NCBI RefSeq assembly: GCF_001949145.1
Contig: NW_019091363.1
Location: 411,923-461,554, forward strand
Reading direction: 5' to 3'
DNA from: Acanthaster planci
Taxonomy: Eukaryota > Echinodermata > Asteroidea > Valvatida > Acanthasteridae
DNA: 49,632 nucleotides
Shown: positions 34,701 to 46,967 of the stretch, one piece after another
Numbering within the stretch: the first letter of the stretch is position 1
How the letters are laid out: each line of letters begins with the position of its first letter
The notes under the pieces: model-generated
The model's input: only the letters and a program-made list of their open reading frames with translations
What the model was told of the DNA's origin: nothing
Databases searched by the model: none
Translations under genes and position numbers: made by a program

Positions 34701-37650
34701 TCTAAATATAAACTGCCGTTCTGGTTATTTACATGCCTGTGATTTGGAATCGCCTCAGCAGGACATCAAGTTCCCTGTACCCTTTGGGATGCTCATTGTA
34801 TGTGCACACGTTCTCTTATACATACTGTACATGTATGCTTCTTGCTGGAATCATGTTTTCAAGGAATGCCATTTGTCTTGAGAAAATGCGTCACACAGCA
34901 AATCATACGTCATTTGCCAAATTCTGAACTCTGGCCATTGCGTGAAAGCCAAGTTTGCATGGCAGCCTAAAGTTGTTATTCAACACCCAAGGGTCTGATA
35001 CCAGAACAGCACATGTGGTACAAGTACTTTGTTTCTTGGAGATTCCTCCAGAAATAGGTGTCAGTTGTTACGATGCCATGGGAGGGGGAAGTTTTCTTTG
35101 GTTACTTCCAAGGACTGAACAAATTTTGTTCTGAGGAATTCTTAGTGTTTGTTCTCAGTTGGTTTGTACATGGTCATGAGACTCATTAACCTCTAAGCTA
35201 ACAGGATCTCCCTCCTGTAACTTTAAAAGGATATTGGGAAGAATTTCTGATGTAATAACTCATCTTTTGTGCATCTCAGCGATACTGTCCTGTACCTCGT
35301 TTGATGGCTCAGAGCTCCCCCTGTCCAAGCTGAAATAAATTGAAAAAAGAGCACATTTGCCTGATGCGTTGAACTTCATGCACTGATGTCATACATGTAC
35401 ATGTGTGTGCTTGTTTAGGAAAACAAATCAAAACACGAAACCAGAAAAAAATAACGGACCAAAACAAGCAAACAGTCAAACCTTCACTTCCTTAATGGTA
35501 GCTATGGTAGTCATTGTTTGTTTTCCTTTTGTTTTTGTTTTTTTTGCACAATGTACATGGTGTGACCAAGTGCATGTAATCCATACAATCTACAACATTC
35601 CTAGCATGATGTCAAAACAGCTGCAAAAAATTTTCCATTTGGCACATGTCTAAATTGTGTAACTTGAACATGTACTGGTACAAAACAGTGTGTGTATGTT
35701 GGGTCTGCCTCTGAAGTCACATTTGACGTGCTTGATCTCAGTATACTCTTGGGATTTAAGCAAAGTCACTGGATTAAAAAGTAAGGCTTGAGCTTAGCGT
35801 CCAGTTGGCACGACATCATCAAAATCTGTGGTACTATAGGGATGGTGCCAACACCCTGAATCAGTCATGTAGTTCTGACTTCTGTTTACCTAGATGCATT
35901 GTGGGAAACCAGGTTTGCACTAGTTTGTACAATGAGATACCACGTTGAAGCTTGTTGTAGAATTTGTTGTACAAGTGTGAGCCAAAAGTGTGTGTGAACC
36001 AAAAGCATGTTGGAGGAATTTTTGACTGCACTTCTTGGTACAGTGTACACTAAACATGTACAGTACAATGAACATGTGTAGTTGCCATTGTGCTGATTCC
36101 CCCCTCCTCAGTCTGCCTCCCCCCCTGGACTTTGAAGTTGTTACATGTACACTGTACATGTACCGGGTAGCTCTAAAATACTGGAGGGGGGTTGGGAACG
36201 TTAAACTGTGTCATATTAACCCAAAGATTGAAGTCCTTTCATTTGATTTGAACATGTACGTACATGCACATGAACATGACAAGAAGTTATAACTTATAAG
36301 CTGATCCGATGTCAGAGAAAGAAGTCTAGGACACAGACAAAGCAAAGTACATGTACCCTGCACACTGGTGCATAGCCTGCCAGTACATGTACATGTACAA
36401 AAAGACACCACATTGCAGGGCACATCAACCAGGGAAGATGTACACTGTGTGCATGCACACATTATTAGCAAGCAGATTATATTCCATTTAAGGGATTTTC
36501 CTTAAGTCCTCACAGGAGGACTGTTTTTTGTGCTTCATGACTGTGTTTTCATCAAATCCACTGGCATTGTTATCTGTTTACTGATTCAGACATCATGTTG
36601 TAAAACAAACATGCAGTGTATGTACATGTAAATGTACATTGTACTGTACCTGTAAAGTTGACTTCAACTACTGGTATTGTGCAAATGTTGAAGATGTTGT
36701 AAATTATTAGGTAACAGGTGCCTTGAGTTTTGGAAAGAAGGCTAGTTATCCCACTTTAAACCCTTTTCCAAGAAGCACTACGGTAGTTGTTCAAGAAACA
36801 TCTGTTTCTATGGTTAATCTGCTTGTAACAAAAGGTTGAATACCAGGGTAAGCTAACAGCTACACATACATGTACCCTTTCCCCAACTTCAGTTCCTGGT
36901 TTTTTAATTCCTGTATGACTTAATATTGTTTGTTGCTATCGTGGCTGTGCATGACCTTTACATTTTCCTGTTTTCCTGTCATTATAAATCATGAAACATT
37001 CTCAGGGGCTGTTTGTCTTTTCAACTTTTTTGACCTTTGTCATGACATTGAAAAAAAATTAATAACATTTATTAGAAAAGTACATCCTTAAGGTTAACTT
37101 ATCTCATAAAACAGTTTTACATAAATGCACTGGATCAGTCAAATCAGTACAGTGCATATGGAATGGGTTCCTTTACCACCAACAAAACACTCCAAACCTT
37201 GCATTAACAATCATCATCAGCCTGAATAGTGGCTGTGTCCAAATTAACTGGTTGTGGCTTGGATCAGCATACACGTACATGTACTGGGTACCAGTATGCT
37301 TTTGTGTGGATAGATGCATACACATGCACTACCGCTAGCCAGTGGTACTAATACCAGTATTCCGGGCCACAGTGAAATAAAGACAGTGTACATGTACAGT
37401 ATGTAAGTTTTGAATTTTCAGTAGGATACTACTGTATGTTGTTCTGTTGCTTACTCAAAAGATCGAGCCATTCATGCACGTACATGTACTGTATGGTACC
37501 GATACAAAGACACTTCACGTTCCACACACTGGTGCCACACAGTGTGCATGATCAGTTTTCAGTTGAATGTGCACACAAAAGCTGTAGTAGATAACATGCA
37601 GTAATTGAACTTCATGGAGGTGCAAACCACAGAAGGGAATAACACACAAT

Positions 37651-37756
37651 GGTTACCAGCCAAAAGTGTCACCTGTCAGCTGGTTTGTGCTTACCACAGA
37701 AATCTGCTAAGGGAAGGAAATTTTTGCTTAGCATAAAAACAGGTTACCAGCCAAAA
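37651..37756. repeat. Repeat bounded by GGTTACCAGCCAAAA direct copies
   Basis: An identical 15-mer at 37651-37665 and 37742-37756 encloses GCTAAGG and TTTTTGCTTAGC blocks that are partly inverse to each other. The block order recalls the segment at 28165-28235 read on the other strand. Probably part of a dispersed family; the type is unknown. Confidence 0.55.
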
Positions 37757-38634
37757 CATCTTGCATTCTTTACTCCTTGGGAGTGATCCTTAGCTGAATT
37801 TTGGCTTGCATGTGATGCTGTAGGAAGCAATCATTTCAGAGCAATAGCTCTATGAAATCAGGTCCTAAGCATGTGCAGACAAATTAAACAGTACATGGAT
37901 TGCAAATTTTGCGTTTGTGCCTTTGAGGATGATGATGAAATGGGGAAAAAATGCGGAATTTGTCTGCTGTAATTATGGTTTGAGCCTGTTTGTTTCTATT
38001 GCTGTTTTGCTCAGCCACAAAGCCATACATGTACTGTACGTGTACACATACCATAGTGTACTCCATTAAAGATGCTTGCACCTTGTATCCATTGGAAGCC
38101 TCGGGGATCAGTTTGAGAGAAAGAAATTTCCCCGGTAGACTGTCCAAGAACAAGTTTCTTGGCTATAAGATTTTGGCATTTAAAAACCCAGCACAATTTG
38201 TAAAAAATAAATCTGGTTAATAAAAATTTGCACAGGGTCACTCAAAGAAATCGTGTAAACATTTGATATCTAAAGACTCAAATGGGTTTGGCAACATCTG
38301 GCTGTGGAGTTCTGAGCACTGATCTTCTTGGAAGAGTGTGAAGTAATGTTGGTCCCCTGAGGGCCATGTGCACACCATTATTGCAATGTCCAACTGTATG
38401 TGATTGATGAGATCATAAGACAACTCCCAGAAAGAAACTCTCTACCAGTACTGCCTGTATAAAGTTCATGGACAGTGGAAGTCTTCTGGCATGGTCCGAT
38501 CTTGGTGTGACAATACAATCATTCTTGTTTTCCAGTTTCTTCTCTTGCACTTTCCACATGTACCTGGAACTTGTGAGGCTGACTTTGCTGTGGGGGGTGT
38601 GTGTGTGACAAAAACACCATGCCATAAACTCGGG

Positions 38635-38735
38635 GGGTCTAGATTGTCAAGTCTGGGGAACTTACATACAAAAGTGCAGCCATGGGCGTTGTGAGGAAGG
38701 GGGCAAGAGGGGTAATTTCCTCCCTCTCCCGCCCC
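38635..38735. repeat. G-run/C-run dispersed repeat
   Basis: GGAAGGGGGCAAGAGGGGTA, CCTCCCTCTCCCGCCCC and the following A9 run look like the family seen at about 6370, 18340 and 39270. It is shorter here. Confidence 0.35.
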
Positions 38736-39269
38736 AGAAAAAAAAATGGAAAAGAACAAAAGGGGGAAGGGAAGCGAAAGGGAAAAACAGATGGAAGGAG
38801 ATGAGAATCATCAACTTGTTTCAGAAACCTTCCAATTGTCCCATTCGCACTGCTAACGGTGTAGTATTTCATGAATATATTCAGATACATGGAACATGTA
38901 TATCACCTGTACATTTTCTTGACACTGAGGAAGGGTGCAACGTGCACATTCACTTCTTACAGTGTTTATCAAAGTATGTAGGGACTCATGCAAGTTGAAG
39001 GAAAGCCTCCAGGCCTGCACGCAAGATGAATAATAAAGGCGGCGTACACAATAGCCGGACATGTAATTCAGTTTAGATTTCCCAGAGGGTTCTTGATCAG
39101 ATTAAGGGGGTGAATTTCAGTTCAAACTGTCAGGGTAAGAGAGTGTTAAAAACTTCAGCACATGTGGCGTCTAATAAAGGATTTTTTAGACTTTGTTTGT
39201 CAACACTGAGAGCATTAAAAATCTATTGGTGAGTGTAAAGTGTCTGAGTTTCAGTGTCATAAATAGGAT

Positions 39270-39470
39270 TCTACTAGTGGGGGGGACACAAGGAGGCACC
39301 AGCATCTTAACGAGGGCACCAGCTTTAAGTGGTATGGTTTTTTGGGGGGCAAGTTTTTGTTAGCCATGTTCAATATCCATTCAGCTGGTTTTTGTTTTTT
39401 CAGTGGGTGGGGGGCACCAGGAATTTGTGGGAGGGGGACCCCCCTCCCTTGCTGCGCCACCACTCAGTTT
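39270..39470. repeat. G-run dispersed repeat
   Basis: GTGGGGGGGACACAAGGAGG, GGTTTTTTGGGGGGCAAG and GGGTGGGGGGCACCAGG are followed by an end reading CCCTTGCTGCGCCACCACTC. It is the clearest copy of the G/C-run family, and the GCGCCACCACT-type terminus may mark an element end. Confidence 0.5.
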
Positions 39471-40060
39471 TCATACATGTACATGTAGCTCTGCTCTCAT
39501 AGGACTATCAGTATGAACTTCAACTATGGTTCTTCACAATCCACTCTGAAATTGAGGATTGATGGAAGTTTTTAAAACTTTTGGGAAAGGAGAGCCCAGC
39601 TGCTTAATACAGTCATTCACTTACACGTACCGGTACATGTACATGTATGTATTCATGTTTGAAGTCCTCTGCGTGACGTGGACTATTTTCATATTGTGTA
39701 CCAGCCTGCGCACATTGCTTCTGCACTACACGACATACAACTGTGCATTGTATCCGCCGATTGTGGGAGTTTACATGTAAATGTGTGCACTGGTTCTTGA
39801 CAAAGTGACGAAATCCATGCCAGATCATTGATGTTATATGTTCATGTACACATGTTGTATGGTACAAGCTTACGTTGTGCGGTGGTGTGCCACTGTTACC
39901 GATGCACAGTTATAAGCTTATGGTTTGATGGTGTAAGCGCTCACACACCCAGACCCTACCGGTAATCCTGTAATGCATTTTTAGGGGGGAGAGATGGCTT
40001 CAAGCACCCCAACTTCATCTTGGCATCTCCGGTTATTTTTTCTTTTCCCTCGTTTGACAG

Positions 40061-40253
40061 GTCCGTCTTCCCATGGTTCCCCTCAGCTTCTTGATGGAGG
40101 TCGTGGAATCTGAGGAACTGATCAAGAAGTGCCATGGGTGCCGAGACTTTGTGGACGAGGCCAAGAACTACCACCTGTCCGTCAAAGCCCTGCCCCTCAG
40201 CCCCAAGCGCATCTTCCGGTCGGAGCGCAGCCAACCCAGGAAGAGCACAGCAG
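40061..40253 (+). CDS. KLHL8: KLHL8, second recognised exon (end of BACK, linker)
   Basis: Encodes 64 codons plus one base, continuing in frame from the exon ending 31737. It begins VRLPMVPLSFLMEVVESEEL, the BACK helix found in KLHL proteins, where FLMxVV is the KLHL8 form. It continues through CHGCRDFVDEAKNYHL and ends in SQPRKSTA|G, matching the PRKxTAG junction that leads into the first kelch blade in KLHL8. The acceptor is a clean pyrimidine tract ending GACAG. The donor is CAG|GTGAGG (40254), phase 1. The kelch propeller that binds substrate should come next but is not found before the window end. High GC and codon bias match the first exon. Confidence 0.93.
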
Positions 40254-42802
40254 GTGAGGAGGACCTTGGGCTTTTTTTTTTTTAAGTTTGACTTTGCCTC
40301 TGGCTGTGAGCATTTTCTCTCTCTCTAGAACCTTTGAAGTCTGGCCTGCATTAAAAAAAAACACATTACACCCACGTTTGGCTTTGTAACTCAGACATGT
40401 ACCAGTACATGTAATTTAATGTTCCTGAAGTAAAACTTACATGTAGACGTCAGCAAGGAGCAAGAATTATCAAAACAAGGAATATCCTTTTCTTATCTTA
40501 CAGTCACGGAGCCCATATACTGGTACATGTACCTCCCATACATGCTGGGCACAGTGATTACCATTAGAACCCAAAACATCACAGGGTCACACAAGTCCCC
40601 ACTACATAACATGGACATGTACTTGGTCTAAATTTTCCAAACAAAAGAAACCACCCAAAGTACTTCCCCAGCCCAGGCACCCTAACACGTTAATAAGATA
40701 CAATGTACGTGGACTCGTTCATCCACTCCCTCCATCAACAGAAGCTCACTCTTATCAACTGAATGTGCCTACCACATGTAAATGCCATCAGTACCTGTTC
40801 TCTGAACAATAAATGATTGGAATTGTTTTCACGTTTTCTATCATTTGACAATTGATGAACACTGTGTTTGTATTGAGTGTACCGGTAGTTTCTTGCACAT
40901 GCACCATACATGTACAGTATACATGTATCTTGGTTGCATATTCCGCGGCAGCTCAGATTTCTGGTGAGGAGTCAAAGTTGTCATATTGCATCTTGTCCCT
41001 CAGTGATAGAGGCATGATGGGTGGAATTTCAAAGCCTCCATGCATAATTTCACAAAAATTCTACCGGTAGTGGGATACTTTCATGTACCAGGGAGGCTAA
41101 TCAGGGTCCATGCTGAAGACTCCAGGGACTTGTGCCTGGGGTCGAATTTTGATTAACTTGCTCATGGATTTCACCCGTTGCCGGCCCAGGTTGCACGTGT
41201 TTGCTCATGCGGGCCCCAATCCCGCCCCAATCCCATCCTACTCACGTGCCTTTGCATGTGCATCGAGTCGCCTGTGTCCTCTCCCTCCAAAGAAAAGAAT
41301 TCAGGTGGTGAAGCTTGACTAACCATGCGCAACTATCGCCAACCATTACCTGATCACAGGGTCAGCCGTAAAGACTGAGTAGAAATCCCCCTGTTTTTGC
41401 CTTTTCAAAAAGCCAAACTTGCAATTTAGCTGGGGTCATTTATCTCCAGGAAACTGCTCCATAAAATGCCAACTTTGAACAGCACTTTAATGCCTTAAAT
41501 ACTGAGGAAGAGTGGTGAATGCGTAGAGCTGCCTATTAAAGTGTTTTTTGAGCGATACAAGCACAGTTTTAGAAGCAATAAAGCATAATGGAACCTGTTC
41601 TTCCACCTTCAGATGCACATGTTGTTATTTTCATTTCTTAACGATTTGTAAATTCCCATATGGTACATGTACCTTTACCACATTTCTGATATCATCTATC
41701 CCTGAAACCCCCTCCCCCCCAAAAAACACCTTCTTTGAGGGCCACCCTTCAGTAAAAGTTTCATCAGGAATATTAAGGTCACTTATTGTCCAGGAACCAA
41801 ATACTAAAAACTCAGTATTGCAGCATGCACATGTAAGTATACAAGGTCCAAGCTTTTTAAAAATTGCTTTTTTCTGCTCCTGTTTACGTTCTTCTTGAGA
41901 CCTTCAGAAAGCCCTCCTTGATATGCCTTGAAGCTTTTAACATTTTGCAGTATTTCAAGTGCACAAAAGTCTCAGTAGTATGGTGCAGTCAATGATTCAA
42001 ATCCTCCAGCGGATTGCAGAGTCCATGGACATGTATTTATTTATGTACAGTAGGTACCGGTACATGCATTTGTTTTTGAACTGTTTACTGAGTTCTGTGG
42101 ACTTCATGTTCTTCTACACAGTGACATGCAATATGAAGTGAACGTACATGTACATGTACCTTGTCGTATTGAATATTCCAAGACCTTTGGGGGGCCTTTG
42201 TGTAGCTGCTCTTCACAAGGTGCCAATGGCCAGCATTCCAATGTTGGCCTACCCTCTCCCATAATCCCATACAGATTTTTCTCCCTGACTTTGGGATAAA
42301 CTCCCAGTAATCATGCTGGGGGATCTGGTGGTTTGCTCATTAATAGTGTTTGTAAAAACTTTGAAGGCTCAAGTGTACCGGTACTTTTAAATTGCAACTG
42401 GAAATTGTCATTGAGCCAGTTGTACCGGTACAAGAAAGAGTTCTTTTGAAAGTTTCAAATTAGAATTTAATCCTTGTTTGACATATGGTTTGTAAACGAG
42501 AGTACCGGTAGGCCCCACATGTAGTGTTGCTTTATCCTTTTTTTTTACTCGCCAACTTTTATCTTGTACAGGTTTTTTTTTTTCAAATTATAGATTATAT
42601 TTGTGTTTTTTATTGTTTGTTGTATGTTTGCATAAAGGGGTGTTTGTTTGTTTGTTTACATGTTTTTCTGTCTGTTGTTTTCTTTGTTTTGTCTTGGGAC
42701 TGAATGCCTGTGAGCAAGAGTGATTAGATTCACTTGTTAGTCCCTGTCTGCATTGTTTTAAAATGCAGATAAATCAAATAGTAATAATAATTACCAAAAA
42801 TG

Positions 42803-43059
42803 GGTCATTAGGGAGACATTCCCATAAGAATGTGCACAAAATTTTTCCAACTGTACTGTCCCATAATTCAATATTCCCTAATCCGACCTTAACCAAACTT
42901 TGCATGTTTTCATTTAGACCCTAATCTGTCATCTCTCAAAATTTTGACTGCAAAATTTGGCCGCCTCCTGGTAGTTGGAGCATTAGGGAAGCATTGTAAT
43001 GTCTCCCTAATGACATTGAAATCTCTCCCTAATGACATTGAAATCTCTCCCTAATGACC
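42803..43059. mobile_element. Inverted-repeat element with internal tandem copies
   Basis: GGTCATTAGGGAGA at 42803-42816 is the exact inverse of TCTCCCTAATGACC at 43046-43059. The right arm lies at the end of a short tandem array: TCTCCCTAATGACATTGAAA units start at 43002 and 43024 (22-bp period), with the truncated third at 43046. CATTAGGGAGACATT (42806-42820) also has an exact inverse at 42998-43012. It looks like a non-autonomous DNA element whose right end was multiplied. There is no target duplication that I can fix. Confidence 0.6.
43002..43059. repeat. Tandem repeat, 22-bp unit x2.6
   Basis: The unit TCTCCCTAATGACATTGAAA plus TC occurs at 43002 and 43024, then a partial unit at 43046. 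Another TCTCCCTAA follows at 43064. It forms the right part of the inverted-repeat element. Confidence 0.9.
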
Positions 43060-45914
43060 AGTGTCTCCCTAAGGTTGAAGAATTTACCACAAAGTGTTTC
43101 CCAAATGACCTCTTTGTGATAATAATGATGCAAGTAAACAATTACCGGTATGATACCGGCGTTTCACAATGGCCAGTCGATTGGCCAGTCACCATGCATG
43201 TGTGAAGTCTGTCGACCCAATATGCGTTTGGAAAGTGTCAACAGATTTCGCCCACTGTGATTGGCCAACGCATTTCAAACTCTTGGAGATGCTCTATTGT
43301 GAATCGCCTATGTTAACAATAGTCACTGTGGAATAGGGCACATCATATACCAGTATTTTGTGCACTGTGCAATACCATGATGCTACCAGAGAGTCCTATG
43401 AGTGTGATATCAGCACAGGGATGGTACAGTTACCTAATCAAACTAATGTGAAACAACACCCAACACCTCACATGCTGTACAAGTTCCCTGTGGCAACCCA
43501 AAATTGAAAGCACTCTCAAAAGAATGACCTTTCTCAAATTTTGGGGGACACTTTTTATGTTTTATATTATGTAGCAAAAATACTCGCAACTTATGCAAGT
43601 GAATGTATTGCCAGATAATGGAGTCAGTGAGGCAGGTACATGTAGAGGGGTACTGGTTAGGGCAGGAGAAGTTCAAGGGAACTAGCTTGATTGAATCTTT
43701 TGTGTCTGGGAGACTGCGATACGGTAATGGCTTTTTAATCCTTGATGGTTATTGTACTGGCATGCAGATGGAACTACATGTAAAGTCGCATTTCTCTGAG
43801 TAAAGACTGTATTTCTAGGAGGCTTTACAATGTGTTGGCTCTGTCTACATGCACATACATGTATGTATGTATGTGTACTTACGGACAGAGTGTAGGATTT
43901 GCATTTACTGCATTTTTTAAAAGTTGGCTGAGTTTGGTTTGGGATTTACTTTGTGTATCATTCTGTGAACTTGTTTCATTTTTTTACTGCTTTGCTTTTT
44001 GCTTTGAGAAAAATCGAGGAAAATGCTGTTCAGTTTTAACTCTAGAATTTGCAGCTCGTGTAATTTGTCTCGCCAAAATCCATGGGCCACAAGACATTCC
44101 TGAGTGCTAGTACTATGCACAAGTGAGGTTGATCTGCAGAACGATTATGGCCCTCAAAAACGCACTTTTCCATGGCTTTGCGTAGGACAGGCTGTTTGCA
44201 AATTTACCTTCAAAGTTGTGTTTCCTCATCGAAAATGCAGTGCTGAGACCTTATCGAACAAACAACGTTTCATCGAGCAGTGAGGTGACTGCAATCACCG
44301 CAGTCACTGTGCAACCATGTACATGTTCAAGAAAACCAGGCTTCAGGTACGAAGCTCTAAAGAAACGGACATTAGACCATACCAGTACCATTATTAAAGG
44401 GTGATAGCGAAATGATACATTGTATATTTACATGAGGTAAACTACCAAAGTTTCATAAGGAAACTTTAATTTTAAACCAGTCCAAATTCTCCTTCAGACT
44501 GTTAGTCACAGTGACATATCTATTTCATAATGAATTTAGGCTTACTGAAGGCGTGTTGGCAGTTTGTATATTACCCACTCTTCCAGTAGCTCAATCCTTC
44601 ATACAGTTTTGTTGCACCTGTTTACAGTAGTATTTAGTAGTATTTAAACAAGTTGTATTTTCCAAAGATCGTCAGTCCATCCCTTTTCTGGAAAATAGCA
44701 ACATTCCTGGTGGTAAGATATTATAGACATGATAGAGTGTCTGACACTATTGTGTACTGTACTTTACTTTACAGTAAGATATTTCAAGATAATTCAACAG
44801 TCCCGTTTTTGAAATCTTGCAAATCTATACACTGCTTTTTAATCAATACAACCAGGAAACCTCTCGGCTACAAAAACCAGAGCAGATACAGTAACTTGGA
44901 ATGAGTGTCATTTTATAACATTTTCCATTTACACAGGTACTCGCAAATATTTATCAGAAATGACACTAAATTTAGGGGAGAAAAAGTGACAGGAGGGCTG
45001 TGACAGCTGTTCACAGACTGGATTGACCTGAAATTTGTACAAAGGGGACAATCATTGGGTATTGTACATGTACGTGTAGAATCTTCTCCACAGAGACAGA
45101 CTTGGCTGTGATCAAAACATCAGGTTCTCAACCTGCCAAATTTGGCCATACACTGTGCATACATGTTCTGGTACTTCACAGCCGGCTATGGTTCATGGTT
45201 CGTATCCTTCTACAAATCTACATATCCCCATTTTGTTATTTTTCACATGTTCACAGTTCACACTTACTGCCTGTGTGAAAATGCATCACAGATGTAAATG
45301 AAGATTGTCTGGCTGTTCCCCGTGCTTTCGAAAGTTGCCAGTTGAGGGAGTCATTGGCTTTGGGCAACTGGACACGTGTCACACATCATGTATCATGTAG
45401 CTTCGTCTGTCCATGCTGTGTGCCCTCTGCTTGACTCTGGCAGAGGTCATTGAACTGACGCCTCCAAGCATGACCACTGGACAGTCAACACCTGACAATT
45501 TTTCTCCCCCTCTCAAAACTAAACAGCTTGCAGGGCCACTTCAGAGGTTAATGCAAACTGTTACAGCCTACCCTTTGCTTGGACAAACACTGACCTGCCT
45601 GTCTGTACAGCTGGCAGTCTGTAAAGCGGGGCAGTCTACAGGTGTACCTCATTTCCTGAGAGGGTGAGATGGGGTGTCACACGTACATGTAGCAAGTGTG
45701 GACTACCCCAAGTCATCACACATGCCTACTGCACTTGAAATGAGTAGATTACCCACATTCAACTACAACTGCTTGATCAACACTACATGTACATGTACAT
45801 CCAGCAAACCGGGTGACATAAATGCAGATGGGTGCCCCACGGGACAAAAACCCTTCATATTTTGACCAGAGGGAATAGGCCAAAGATCACCCATTCCTTC
45901 CCTCTTCCCCATTA

Positions 45915-46080
45915 AGGCTAGTTCGTACTACAGGTGAATGTGAAGGCAAAGCGAATTTGATGTCACAAAAGATTTACAGCAAAAGTTTGTTCAAGTTGAA
46001 GTATGTTACCGTGCGAATATTTAGTCCAACATCAAATATTGGCAACTGTGTTTGCTTTCATGTGTGGTGTGAACTAGCCT
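45915..46080. mobile_element. MITE, 166 bp, TTA target duplication
   Basis: The ends are imperfect inverted repeats of about 25 bp: the left starts AGGCTAGTTCGTACTACAGG, and the right, read inward, starts AGGCTAGTTCACACCACACA. The first ten bases are identical. TTA flanks both sides (45912-45914 and 46081-46083). A 3-bp TWA duplication is typical of the PIF/Harbinger superfamily, so I assign it there tentatively. There is no coding capacity. It sits in KLHL8 intron 2, about 1.5 kb from the minus-strand exons. Confidence 0.8.
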
Positions 46081-46932
46081 TTAGAATTACATGGACCGTA
46101 CTCCGTTTATGGATATGAAAAAAGCAGATACCGACTTGTTCTCAACTTTTCAAGTTGAGATCTTCTATCTTGAGCATTAAGAAAAATTTCTTGATGCTTT
46201 AACTTAAACTCTTAGTTACATGTAGTGTTACTTAGTTTCTTTTTGGCTTGACGTTTTTGCACATGTACACAAGTGAAACCATACAAGGGTAAGGTTTACC
46301 CTCAAAAACTTCATACTTCATTTCACACTACGTACATATACATCACTGACCCAAATTGATTGCTCTTTGCAGACATCCAATCAATCTTGAGCATCCTCTG
46401 AACCTCGGTGACAAAATCCTCTTGTACACGCTGCAGCTCCTAGCACTGCTGCATTGTGCTATTGTCTTCAATTTTCTGAGAAACCTGTTACTCCCTGCCT
46501 CTGTGATTGGACGGGACAGACTGACCTGTCAGTCGAATCATAGGGAGGCTGTGGTCGCCGTTTCATCCCCCTCCCATTCTGCAACTGGACTAAAATTAAC
46601 ACTGACCCCTGGTGGCAGATCATCAACAGATAAACTCAGCAGGGGGGCCCACTTTATTTAAGTCCAAACTACTGGTAGCCCTAGGAGGTCGTAGGTGTTT
46701 AGGGAAGGCGTAGTGGGCAGATCAACACAAAGAAGTCCAATTGTAGGACACCTTGAAAGAGGTGGTCACTGACTGTGATTCAGCAGGCAAAAAGGATTCT
46801 GAGACAGGGGGAGCATGTTAATGTTGAGGATAATAAGTTATACATGTATCTCTTGACACCTTAAATGAGACAGGCATTCATTGACTTTAGTTTCTAAAAA
46901 GAAAAAGCAATGATAAATTTTGGCATCAGGTT

Positions 46933-46967
46933 GGTATACTCATGGAGAAATTTCTCCATGGTATACT
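46933..46967. repeat. 20-bp perfect palindrome flanked by GGTATACT copies
   Basis: CATGGAGAAATTTCTCCATG at 46941-46960 is perfectly self-complementary. GGTATACT lies at 46933-46940 and again at 46960-46967, sharing one base with the palindrome end. It could be a protein-binding site, a cruciform, or a tiny remnant of an insertion with an 8-bp duplication. Confidence 0.85.

Larger units (their letters stand above)
31738..40060 (+). other. KLHL8: KLHL8 intron, 8323 bp
   Basis: Bounded by the donor GTAAGT (31738) and the acceptor TTTTCCCTCGTTTGACAG (ending 40060); phase 0 on both sides. It contains many TACATGTA/TACCGGTA palindromes, long T-runs (for example near 34585), the repeat at 37651 and two G-run repeats at 38.6 and 39.3 kb. 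I find no additional exon in it. Confidence 0.88.

Noticed and set aside
41160-41300. CpG- and C-rich segment as a KLHL8 kelch exon
   Set aside because: No frame gives a kelch GG or W pattern, and no phase-1 acceptor precedes it.
46370-46560. Possible exon on either strand (plus after CTCTTTGCAG; minus reading ELQRVQEDFVTEVQRML)
   Set aside because: Both strands look partly coding, but the minus acceptor is poor and in the wrong phase to follow the exon ending at 47569, and the plus frame has no partner. Unresolved, so not annotated.
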